NCBI GenBank assembly: GCA_903927685.1
Contig: CAIYOB010000612.1
Span: 1-27,159, forward strand
Direction: 5' to 3'
Origin: an uncultured Planctomycetaceae bacterium
Lineage (GTDB): Bacteria > Planctomycetota > Planctomycetia > Pirellulales > Pirellulaceae
Length of the DNA: 27,159 nt
The position numbers and the translations under genes were made by a program. The notes below the pieces were generated by a model. It did no database searches, was not told the DNA's origin, and saw only the letters and a list, made by a program, of their open reading frames with translations. This document shows, piece by piece, positions 7,471 through 14,729 of this stretch; the first letter of the stretch is position 1; each line of letters opens with the position of its first letter.

Positions 7471-8139
7471 ATGACTGTATCAACTCCCCACTATCTGCTC
7501 TTTTCGGAATCGCACCGGCCCCGGACGACGGCGGAGGGTTACGCCCATCATGGCCATACCCCGGGGCGCTGGCGGTTTGTTTTGGAAACCGTCGACGGTG
7601 ACATTCGACTGGAAGCGTCCGACGAAGAATTCGAGTCCGAAGAGGGCCGCCTGGCTCTGCTGGCAGTGGTCCGGGGCTTGGAAGCCTTGGAGCAGCCTTC
7701 GCGCGTCACGGTCGTGACTCCCAGTCGCTACGTCAGCCGCGGCTTTCTGTTCGGCTTGGAGGAGTGGCGGGAGAACGGCTGGCGCTGGGAGCGGTTCGGC
7801 GAGATGACGCCCATCAAGAACCGCGACCTGTGGCAGAGGATCGACCAGGCGATGCAATACCATCAGGTCGAATGCCGGGTCTGGCGATTCGATATGCCGG
7901 ACGCGCCTGAGCCGACTCCCGAACCGGCGCCGGCGGTCCGAGCCGTCGCCGCTCCGCTGCCCGCGCCGGCGCCGCGGCGTTGCGTGCCAGCGCCCAAGCA
8001 CCGCAGCAAGCAGCGGTCGCGACCGCAATCGGCCAAGTCCAGCCGGCACGCGACAGCATCGTGGCGGGAAGTCGTCCGGGACCTGTGGCAACGCTGCCGG
8101 TCTCGGTTGCGGGGCGAATCCCGCTTGCAGGCCGCGTAA
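7471..8139 (+). CDS. RNase HI-fold protein lacking the catalytic acidic residues
   Basis: Residues 32-140 follow the RNase HI pattern: strands in [18 protein letters not shown], a helix in [15 protein letters not shown] (59-73), [14 protein letters not shown] (79-92), and the late motif [12 protein letters not shown] (113-124) that matches the family's VKNVDLWQRL. The catalytic positions are not kept. The Glu of the first helix is A62, and the Asp before the YV motif is P84 (TPSRYV instead of TDSQYV). The first strand has no DG motif, and the C-terminal Asp region is replaced by a Pro/Ala-rich then basic tail (141-222). It is therefore probably a nucleic-acid-binding or structural relative, not an active nuclease. 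I chose the ATG at 7471, where family-like sequence (TPHYLLF) begins; no strong ribosome site marks any candidate. It lies 56 bases before glgB and is probably co-transcribed with it. Confidence 0.75.
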   Translation: MTVSTPHYLLFSESHRPRTTAEGYAHHGHTPGRWRFVLETVDGDIRLEASDEEFESEEGRLALLAVVRGLEALEQPSRVTVVTPSRYVSRGFLFGLEEWRENGWRWERFGEMTPIKNRDLWQRIDQAMQYHQVECRVWRFDMPDAPEPTPEPAPAVRAVAAPLPAPAPRRCVPAPKHRSKQRSRPQSAKSSRHATASWREVVRDLWQRCRSRLRGESRLQAA

Positions 8140-8195
8140 AGGACGACACCGCTGGAATCGCGGCCGTAACCCGTATCGGCAGGGAGGCATGGAAG

Positions 8196-10430
8196 GTGCG
8201 CACGCAGTTGTCGTTGAGGAGTGTCGGAGCGGTCGTGAGTGGGACCTACGCCAATCCCGCCGAGGTCTTGGGCCCGCACGATGTGGAATACGAAGGCCGC
8301 CAAGTCACGGCGGTGCGCGTGTTCCTGCCCGAGTCGCGGCAGGTCTGGGTCGTGCATCCGGCGCACCAGACGGCGCTGCCGATGCGCCGCGTTCATCCGG
8401 CCGGCCTGTACGAAGCCATCTGTCCGTGGCAGGGCGACGACCAGCAGCGGCGCTACCAGTTGCGCGTCTCGGACCAGCACGGGGCGGTGAAGACCGTCGA
8501 GGACCCGTATGCCTTTCCCTCCCTGTTGTCGGACTACGATCTGTACCTGCTGGGCGAGGGCAAACACTATCGGGCTTACGAGCGGCTGGGGGCTCATCGC
8601 CGCACGGTCGGCGACGTGGCCGGAGTCAACTTTGCGGTCTGGGCGCCCAACGCCGTCAGTGTCAGCGTCGTCGGCGACTTCAACGGCTGGGACGACCGCC
8701 GGAACTTCCTGCGGCACCACGCGGCCAACGGCATCTGGGAGTTGTTCGTCCCCGGCGTCGGCCCGGGCGACTTGTACAAGTACCGGATCAAGACCCGTGA
8801 CGGGCAGCTGTTGGAAAAGGCCGACCCGTACGCATTCGGAGCCGAAGTTCCCCCGCAATCCGCCTCGGTCGTCCGCGACTTGGACCGCTACGCGTGGCAG
8901 GACGAAGCCTGGCTCCAACGCCGGCGGGAAACGAGCTTCCTCCATCAACCGTTCTCGATTTACGAAGTGCACCTGGGCAGCTGGCAGCGGGCCGCGGGCC
9001 AGTGGTTGGACTACCGCGAACTGGCCCACCGGCTGGTCGACTACTGCCGCCGGATGAACTTCACGCATCTGGAGCTGCTGCCCGTCTCCGAGCATCCGTT
9101 CTACGGCAGTTGGGGCTACCAGCCGATCAGCTACTTTGCCGCCACCGGCCGCTACGGCAGTCCGGAGGATTTGATGTATCTGGTCGATCACTGCCACCAG
9201 AACGGGATCGGCGTGATCGTCGACTGGGTGCCCGCCCATTTCCCCCGCGACGCCCACGGACTGGCCCGGTTCGACGGCACGGCGCTGTACGAGCATGAGG
9301 ATCCGCGGCTGGGCGAACATCCCGACTGGGGCACCAAGGTCTTCAACTACGGCCGCCACGAGGTGCGAAACTTCCTGATCGCCAACGCACTGTTCTGGTT
9401 GGACAAGTACCACATCGACGGCTTGCGCGTGGACGCAGTGGCCTCGATGCTGTACCTGGACTACAGCCGCAAGGCGGGCGAGTGGGTGCCGAACGAATAC
9501 GGCGGCAATCACAACCTACAGGCGATCAGCTTGCTGCAGGAGTTCAACCGCGCGACGCATGCGCAGTTTCCGGGTATTGTGACGATCGCCGAGGAATCGA
9601 CGGCTTGGGCCGGAGTGTCGCGGCCCACGGACGCCGGTGGCCTGGGGTTCAGCATGAAGTGGAACATGGGCTGGATGAACGACACGCTGCGGTACATGCG
9701 CCGCGAGCCGGTTCATCGCCGGCATCACCAGAACGACCTGACTTTCAGCTTGCTGTACGCCTTCTCGGAGAACTTCGTTTTGCCTTTCTCACACGACGAA
9801 GTCGTGCACATGAAGGGCTCGCTGATCGGCCAGATGCCCGGCGACTTGTGGCAGAAATTCGCCAACCTGCGGCTGCTGCTGTCCTACCAGTGGACGCATC
9901 CGGGCAAGAAGCTGCTGTTCATGGGCGGCGAGATCGCCCAGTGGCAGGAATGGAACCACGAACAGCAATTGCAGTGGGAATTGCTCGAGTGGCCGAACCA
10001 CGCCGGGCTGCAGCGGGCGCTGGCCGACCTGAACGGTTTGTACCGCCGCGAACCGGCGCTGCACGAATTGGAGTTTGACCAGGCGGGCTTCGAGTGGATC
10101 GACTGCAACAACGCGGCCGAGAGCCTGTTGTGCTACCTGCGGAAGGCGCGGAACCCGCAGGACTTCCTCGTGGTCTGCTGCAACTTTACTCCCGTCGCCC
10201 GGCACGGCTACGCGGTCGGGGTACCCCGGGGCGGCAGGTACCGGGAGGTCTTCAACAGCGACTCGCAGCACTACAACGGCAGCAATACGGGCAACGGCCT
10301 GGGCGTCGTCGCGGAACGGCCCGGCACCCACGGCCGCCCCTTCACGCTACGACTCACCCTGCCCCCGCTGGCCGCGGTGATCCTCAAGCCCGAGGAGACT
10401 GTGGCAACGGACCCGGTGGTTCGGCCGTAG
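8196..10430 (+). CDS. glgB: 1,4-alpha-glucan (glycogen) branching enzyme
   Basis: GlgB forms alpha-1,6 branches in glycogen by cutting and transferring alpha-1,4 chains; it is a cytosolic GH13 enzyme. This protein has 744 residues, close to the 728 of the E. coli enzyme. An N-terminal beta-domain is followed by a CBM48 domain ([20 protein letters not shown] from residue 143), then the TIM barrel and a C-terminal beta-domain. The catalytic nucleophile is D413 (GLRVDAVAS), the acid/base E466 (IAEEST) and the transition-state stabiliser D534 ([10 protein letters not shown]), with the same spacing as in E. coli. The GTG start at 8196 has AGGGAGG (8181-8187) 8 bases upstream. The frame is open back to 7980, but that would overlap the preceding gene and lacks such a site. 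No other glycogen genes are in the window. Confidence 0.95.
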   Translation: MRTQLSLRSVGAVVSGTYANPAEVLGPHDVEYEGRQVTAVRVFLPESRQVWVVHPAHQTALPMRRVHPAGLYEAICPWQGDDQQRRYQLRVSDQHGAVKTVEDPYAFPSLLSDYDLYLLGEGKHYRAYERLGAHRRTVGDVAGVNFAVWAPNAVSVSVVGDFNGWDDRRNFLRHHAANGIWELFVPGVGPGDLYKYRIKTRDGQLLEKADPYAFGAEVPPQSASVVRDLDRYAWQDEAWLQRRRETSFLHQPFSIYEVHLGSWQRAAGQWLDYRELAHRLVDYCRRMNFTHLELLPVSEHPFYGSWGYQPISYFAATGRYGSPEDLMYLVDHCHQNGIGVIVDWVPAHFPRDAHGLARFDGTALYEHEDPRLGEHPDWGTKVFNYGRHEVRNFLIANALFWLDKYHIDGLRVDAVASMLYLDYSRKAGEWVPNEYGGNHNLQAISLLQEFNRATHAQFPGIVTIAEESTAWAGVSRPTDAGGLGFSMKWNMGWMNDTLRYMRREPVHRRHHQNDLTFSLLYAFSENFVLPFSHDEVVHMKGSLIGQMPGDLWQKFANLRLLLSYQWTHPGKKLLFMGGEIAQWQEWNHEQQLQWELLEWPNHAGLQRALADLNGLYRREPALHELEFDQAGFEWIDCNNAAESLLCYLRKARNPQDFLVVCCNFTPVARHGYAVGVPRGGRYREVFNSDSQHYNGSNTGNGLGVVAERPGTHGRPFTLRLTLPPLAAVILKPEETVATDPVVRP

Positions 10431-10725
10431 CCCGTCGATCTCCCAGAGGGGACCGGGCACTCCGGCCAGCATCCTGCACCTCGTGTTCGTGCCATCTGCG
10501 GCATCTTCCAGCGATCGCCAAGGTGACTTCTCGCCCGCTGGGCGATACCTGGCCGCGTTGTTTGACATCCAGCGTCCGCAGCGGCGCGGCCTTCATACCA
10601 GCCGGCTTGCCATTGACGCCCACGTCGGCGGATGCCACGACGTTTCCGAGATCCCGCGTCACGCGGCCCTTGAGCTGATCCGCGGAAAACCTGGTCGACT
10701 TGCGGTACCAGACGCCACGGAACAT
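10384..10725 (-). pseudogene. Remnant of a GH2-like sugar-binding domain
   Basis: The frame starting at the ATG at 10725 reads MFRGVWYRKS, then LGNVVASADVGVNGKPAGMK, then APLRTLDV. This is the jelly-roll pattern of the sugar-binding domain found in GH2 and related glycosidases (WYRK, then strands ending in a V-NGK motif, then a DV motif). After about residue 55 the likeness fades. A downstream piece in another frame (around 10460) has family-like residues, which suggests a frameshift. The catalytic part is absent, and the frame runs 47 bases into the convergent glgB end. The ATG overlaps the stop of the propeller gene (TGATG), so it could still be translated by coupling. I regard it as a decayed C-terminal fragment, not a working gene. 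The assignment is by pattern memory only. Confidence 0.55.
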
Positions 10726-13700
10726 CAGGGCCTCCAGCGGAAGAAGTTGTTCTTGCCGCCCCAACCGCTGTTCTCGGTGAAGATCAGGTACTCGCCGTTC
10801 TTTCGTCGAAAGGCGCGCAGGCCCATGGCGGCATCTTCCCAGGCGGATTGCCCGTTGACTTCCGGCCCGTGAGCGAGGATCTCGACCAGCTGGCCGGTTT
10901 CCAAGTCGAAGACATGGACCTCGCCAAACAGATAAGCGAAGAAGACGTAGTCGCCCGCGATCTGCATCCCCATATAACCGCGATAGGGAAACAGGTTCTT
11001 CTCGTACATGAAGAAATCGGGATTCCGCTGCGGCTCCAGCGCTTGCTGCTTCCAATGCGGCGTGCGGTTGCCCTTGCTCCAGTTGTCGTATCGGCCGAAG
11101 TAGTATTGGGCAGGCGAGGTATCGCCTTCGCCCGTTCTGGGCACCGCGGGATAATAGGCCACGAGGATGTCGCGGTCGGCGTCGTAGTCCATTCGGCAGG
11201 CCATGCCCCAGGCGTTGGTCGTGTCGCCTTCCTCGGGGAAGCGAATGTCTTTGTAACCCTCGTCCTTCACGCCGCTGTAGCTCGGTACGCCCTGGGCGGT
11301 CAGCCCTTGGAAAAAGAAGTGCCGCATGAAGCAGCCGCCCGTGGTGGCGTTGGCGGCCCACAGGTCGCCCCGGGCATCGACGCACAAGCCGGTGATCCAA
11401 CCGATCGGGGAAACCATCTTGGTAAGTTCCTCCGGGTCGTCACGCCCGTTGCCGTTGGCATCGATCCACAGCACGTTGCCATGCTCGCGAGTGCCTCCCG
11501 CAGGGATTGCCAGTTCGCCGTCATACCGGAAGATCTTGATGTCGCCGATATTGCCCTGGCCGCTGGTGAACATCGTCAGCCGCTTCTCCGAGCCCAAGCG
11601 GCGGACAATCGCCTGCGAGTTGCTGGCCCGGTCGGGTTCGCCAAGACGGCGGAGATCCCAGTTGTAGCCGACGTAACGCTGTTCCCGGCCGGGTTCGGTC
11701 TGGCCGAGATCGAGTTGGATGTGATTGTACGTGCCGTAGAGTTCGGTGCCGTCACTGGCGGGATCCACGTCATAGGTATTGCAGAACATCAGGCTGTAAA
11801 GCATCCAGCCGAGCTTCCCGTCGGGTGTGAACATCCGCAGGTCGGAACCTTGGAAGCCGCCGCCCACGTACAGGTTGCCTCGATCGTCGACGCCCACCCC
11901 CGAGATGCCCGCGAAACGTGCCGAACCACCGGCGGACGGGGCGTGCACCTGCCCCGGATTCTCGCCCGCATAGATGCCGCCCTGCTCGCCGAACGTCTCT
12001 GCGAGGACGGGTTGGGAATCGAGCCGGGCATAGATCCTGACGTTCAAGTCAGGGCCATTCTCGCCCACCAGCAACCGATCATTCGCCGCGTCGTAGCCGA
12101 GCGCCCGCGGGTTGACCACGTCGGTGATCTGGCGGCCGGTGAACGTACCGTCAGGCTTGTGGCACCTGACGGCGGCCTGGTACTTCGCGGCCGGAAGGCC
12201 GCCGATCGGAAAATCGTTGCCGCACTGGATGATCCACAGATCGCCCCGCTTGTCCACGGCCATTGGCCCTGGGCGTTCGAACGGGAACGCTTGGTCCACG
12301 AGTTCTGGGCATTCTCCCCGGAACTCGCCCGTCGGCGGGCCACCACAGTTGATCGCGAACAGCCGCGTGCCGTCCGAATCGAGGACTTCGAAGCCACAGA
12401 TGCCCGGCCCTCCATAAGCGCCATGCGTCACGCTCAGGTTGCCTCCGGCATCGGCGCTCGCATGGGGAAAGTCCTTGACCAGCGGCTTGAGCACGCCGCC
12501 AGCCAAGTCGGCCACGCGGACCTCAACACCATTGACCACGATGAAGCGATTCCGTGGGTCGCAGTTGGCCGGCCGGTCGACGTACTCGACAAAATGACCG
12601 CGCACGGTGTATTCTCGGCCGGGAGTGAAGCCGGGGAGCGTGTACCGGTTTCCTTCACCGCCGCGTTGAGTCTGGTAGACGACGGCCGGAGCGAGACGCG
12701 GGTCGCCTTGCGGCACGACGACTGTCTGCGGGGCGAAGATGACACCGTCGTTGGCCGCTTGCGCCTCGTGGTACTTCTGCGGCGCGAGTTCCGGGGCCAC
12801 GGCCACGATGCGGATCACGTTCTCGCGCGAGTCCGCGACGAACAGTCGCCGGCCGTCCGAGGCCAAACCGCTTACGACCGAGTGATTCTTCCCTTTGTCC
12901 AGCAAGCTCCTCGACAGACATAACGGTTGCGGGGCAAAATCGGGTTTCGCGGGATCGAGCTGAATGATCCGGTCCACAGCCGCGACGAACAGACGCGTCG
13001 CGTCTCCGGTGATGGCGCCCTCGGCCGTTTGCGGCGTGCCGATCGGCAGCCCGCGAGCCGCCCGCCCATCGCGGTACGAGGTGACCGGCCGGCCGCCTTC
13101 GTCCCAATAGGAACTCGTATAGCAGGTGCCGTCCGGAGCGACCCACATGGCCGAGATCGTGTTCGACACGTGCTTGTCTTCTTCCCGGGAACCGAAGGTA
13201 TTGCCGACCCAACTCGTCTGATACCGCATCTGCGGGGCGCCGATCGCAATCGAATCGAAGGCGGCCGTGACGGTCTTGTCCTCGGTACCACTCGACACGA
13301 ACACGCCGAGTTGCAGCGGCCCGTCGATCGCGATCGGGCCGCCGCTGACGTTCGAGATCATTGACCAAAGACGGCCATCGCGCGACTTGTAGACGGCGAA
13401 GTTCTTGCCCAGACGCGCCATGCGGAGCCAGAGCGGCGGCTTGTTCGCCAGATTGATACCGCCCGAGAAGATTTGTGGGGCCGCCGGCGGCTCGATTCGA
13501 GGGACTCGGGACATCCAACCGAGGCCGTTGTCCTGTGCTAGGAACGACACCGTTGCCATTGCCGCCGTAACATCCGCTTCCGGCTTGCGATCGTCAGCGT
13601 CCGTGGCGTTCGCTCCCGGCGTACATTTGTCAGCCCGGGCCATGATCCCCGCCCGACCCTCTTCTTCACCAGAGAAGTCCACGAGTCGGACGACAGCCTC

Positions 13701-13934
13701 AAAGTCGCCCGCCGGTCGGCCGACATGCACAAAGTGCACTTGGTCAGCGTTCTTTACGTTCAGGCCGACGCCCGCGCCCGTCACTGTCAGCGTCCGGCCG
13801 TCCCAGGTGTGGCTGCCCGTCGGCTGCCCACCGCCGAGGTCGCTGCCCTTCCAGGCGAAGGCCGCCTCCTCTCCGAACGCCGGTGTGCAGACGATCAAGG
13901 CAAGGAGCGACGCGATAAGGTAATTGGGCTTCAT
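10725..13934 (-). CDS. Large secreted beta-propeller (NHL/SMP-30-like) protein
   Basis: This protein has 1069 residues with a signal peptide ending near CTPAFG-EE (residues 1-21). Residues about 35-220 look like a concanavalin-type (LamG or DUF1349-like) beta-sandwich with FEAVVRLVDF, RAGIMARA and LQLGVFVSS. From about 240 on there are many propeller-type repeats: AMWVAPDGTCYTSSYWDEGG, GLASDGRRLFVADSRENVIR, GVGVDDRGNLYVGGG, GLCVDARGDLWAANATTGG. A malectin-like insertion is probable around RFIVVNGVEVRVADLAGG. No catalytic site is recognisable, so an extracellular binding or sugar-lactonase-like role is a guess. The ATG at 13934 gives the signal peptide; upstream in-frame sequence crosses a palindrome and is rejected. 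The N-terminal ribosome site is weak. The stop overlaps the next ATG in TGATG. Confidence 0.8.
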   Translation of the reverse strand: MKPNYLIASLLALIVCTPAFGEEAAFAWKGSDLGGGQPTGSHTWDGRTLTVTGAGVGLNVKNADQVHFVHVGRPAGDFEAVVRLVDFSGEEEGRAGIMARADKCTPGANATDADDRKPEADVTAAMATVSFLAQDNGLGWMSRVPRIEPPAAPQIFSGGINLANKPPLWLRMARLGKNFAVYKSRDGRLWSMISNVSGGPIAIDGPLQLGVFVSSGTEDKTVTAAFDSIAIGAPQMRYQTSWVGNTFGSREEDKHVSNTISAMWVAPDGTCYTSSYWDEGGRPVTSYRDGRAARGLPIGTPQTAEGAITGDATRLFVAAVDRIIQLDPAKPDFAPQPLCLSRSLLDKGKNHSVVSGLASDGRRLFVADSRENVIRIVAVAPELAPQKYHEAQAANDGVIFAPQTVVVPQGDPRLAPAVVYQTQRGGEGNRYTLPGFTPGREYTVRGHFVEYVDRPANCDPRNRFIVVNGVEVRVADLAGGVLKPLVKDFPHASADAGGNLSVTHGAYGGPGICGFEVLDSDGTRLFAINCGGPPTGEFRGECPELVDQAFPFERPGPMAVDKRGDLWIIQCGNDFPIGGLPAAKYQAAVRCHKPDGTFTGRQITDVVNPRALGYDAANDRLLVGENGPDLNVRIYARLDSQPVLAETFGEQGGIYAGENPGQVHAPSAGGSARFAGISGVGVDDRGNLYVGGGFQGSDLRMFTPDGKLGWMLYSLMFCNTYDVDPASDGTELYGTYNHIQLDLGQTEPGREQRYVGYNWDLRRLGEPDRASNSQAIVRRLGSEKRLTMFTSGQGNIGDIKIFRYDGELAIPAGGTREHGNVLWIDANGNGRDDPEELTKMVSPIGWITGLCVDARGDLWAANATTGGCFMRHFFFQGLTAQGVPSYSGVKDEGYKDIRFPEEGDTTNAWGMACRMDYDADRDILVAYYPAVPRTGEGDTSPAQYYFGRYDNWSKGNRTPHWKQQALEPQRNPDFFMYEKNLFPYRGYMGMQIAGDYVFFAYLFGEVHVFDLETGQLVEILAHGPEVNGQSAWEDAAMGLRAFRRKNGEYLIFTENSGWGGKNNFFRWRP

Positions 13935-13953
13935 GGGAACACTCGCTTTCGTC

Positions 13954-14011
13954 GTGGGGTAAGCTTCCAGCTTGCCAGAGAAGATAGTCGCAAGCTGGAA
14001 GCTTACGCCAC
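13954..14011. repeat. Long inverted repeat, 22-base arms (family 1, copy A)
   Basis: The arms 13954-13975 and 13990-14011 are inverted copies with one mismatch in 22 bases (GTGGGGTAAGC against GTGGCGTAAGC), around a 14-base loop. The arms contain AAGCTTCCAGCTTGC. Apart from that one base they match the arms of the copy at 23516-23575. This copy is intergenic, 20 bases upstream of the propeller gene start and 20 bases before the remaining part of an SGNH esterase on the other strand. Confidence 0.9.
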
Positions 14012-14030
14012 TTTCCCTGTAACCGCCATC

Positions 14031-14471
14031 ATGCTTGGCGAGGCAGCGATGGAGCCTTGCGGGGTGGGCGAGGTGTTTCTGATCGCCGGCCAGTCGTACG
14101 CGGCAGGCTGGAACCAGGAACTCACGCGCGTCGAGGATCCCGCCGGACGTGCAGCAGCCGACGTTCAACGCCTCGTCGAGATCCGCCAAGCCGCGGCGAA
14201 ACGCTGGGGATTCGAGCCGCCGTGGCTGTCGGCCAAGTCGACGCTGAATCCGACCGTCTAGCGAGACCCGCTCCAGGTAGGACACATCCGCGAGGCCATC
14301 GACCGGCTGTGGCACTTACCCGGCTTCCGTCCCGGCCCCGACACGGATATCCTCGGAGGCGAGAATCGGGGCGGCGTGCAATCCCTGCGGCATTTCTCGC
14401 CGCTCGGCCAGCGCCGGGCAGGACGGCTGTGGTTTGCCGCGGTGTGGAACGAACTGAATCGAAATCCATAG
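14031..14471 (+). pseudogene. Broken SGNH/sialate O-acetylesterase-like gene with missing middle
   Basis: The frame encodes GEVFLIAGQSYAAGWNQELT, with the GQS nucleophile motif of SGNH (SASA-type) esterases. Soon after, it reads AAKRWGFEPPWLSAKSTLNP and, in the same frame, a C-terminal part with PGPDTDILGGENRGG and SLRHFSPLGQRRAGRLWF. In relatives I recall, more than 100 residues separate the GQSY strand from the WGFEPPW region; here about 30 do. The usual start and leader domain are also absent. A TAG at 14259-14261 stands where relatives have Tyr (NPTVY), and the frame then stays open to TAG at 14469-14471. An internal deletion, a 5' truncation and one nonsense change make this a pseudogene. 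It begins just beside the palindrome at 13954-14011. Family knowledge is from memory; the stop and frame are direct. Confidence 0.7.
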
Positions 14472-14492
14472 CGGCGGCGCGAAATAGAGTCC

Positions 14493-14577
14493 TCGTTTAA
14501 CGCCAAGCCGGCAGGCGATGGCCGGGGTGGCCGCATCCCGCTGGTCCGCCGTCGCCTACCGGCTCGGCGTTAAACGA
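14493..14577. repeat. Long inverted repeat, 25-base arms (family 3)
   Basis: The arms 14493-14517 and 14553-14577 are inverted copies with two mismatches in 25 bases, around a 35-base GC-rich centre. The outer arm begins TCGTTTAACGCC. It lies 21 bases after the end of the broken esterase and about 150 bases before the DUF4091 gene. It shares no sequence with families 1 and 2. Confidence 0.85.
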
Positions 14578-14729
14578 ACTGGGCCGAAATGGGGGAGTTA
14601 TTCCGTGAGCGTTGCTCGCGGCGGCGCGAGCCTCCGAGATCAAAAGCGGACATCACCGGTATTGGCAACTTGGTTGGTCCACAAGTCACAACGCATTGCT
14701 TCAGCCCGTACAACAGGAGGCGTGTCGTC

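Noticed and set aside
7980..8195. Upstream extension of GlgB overlapping the previous gene
   Set aside because: The GTG at 8196 has a strong AGGGAGG site at the right distance and gives a normal-length enzyme.
7863..9512. Long minus-strand frame opposite the RNase H-fold gene and glgB
   Set aside because: glgB is certain on the plus strand; the antisense frame has no start signal or motif.
10848..12923. 691-codon open frame on the plus strand opposite the propeller gene
   Set aside because: Its residues are unlike known proteins, while the minus strand has clear propeller repeats; it is a mirror of biased codons.
13935..14315. Upstream extension of the propeller protein on the minus strand
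   Set aside because: It would read through palindrome copy A and antisense to the esterase remnant; the signal peptide at 13934 marks the start.
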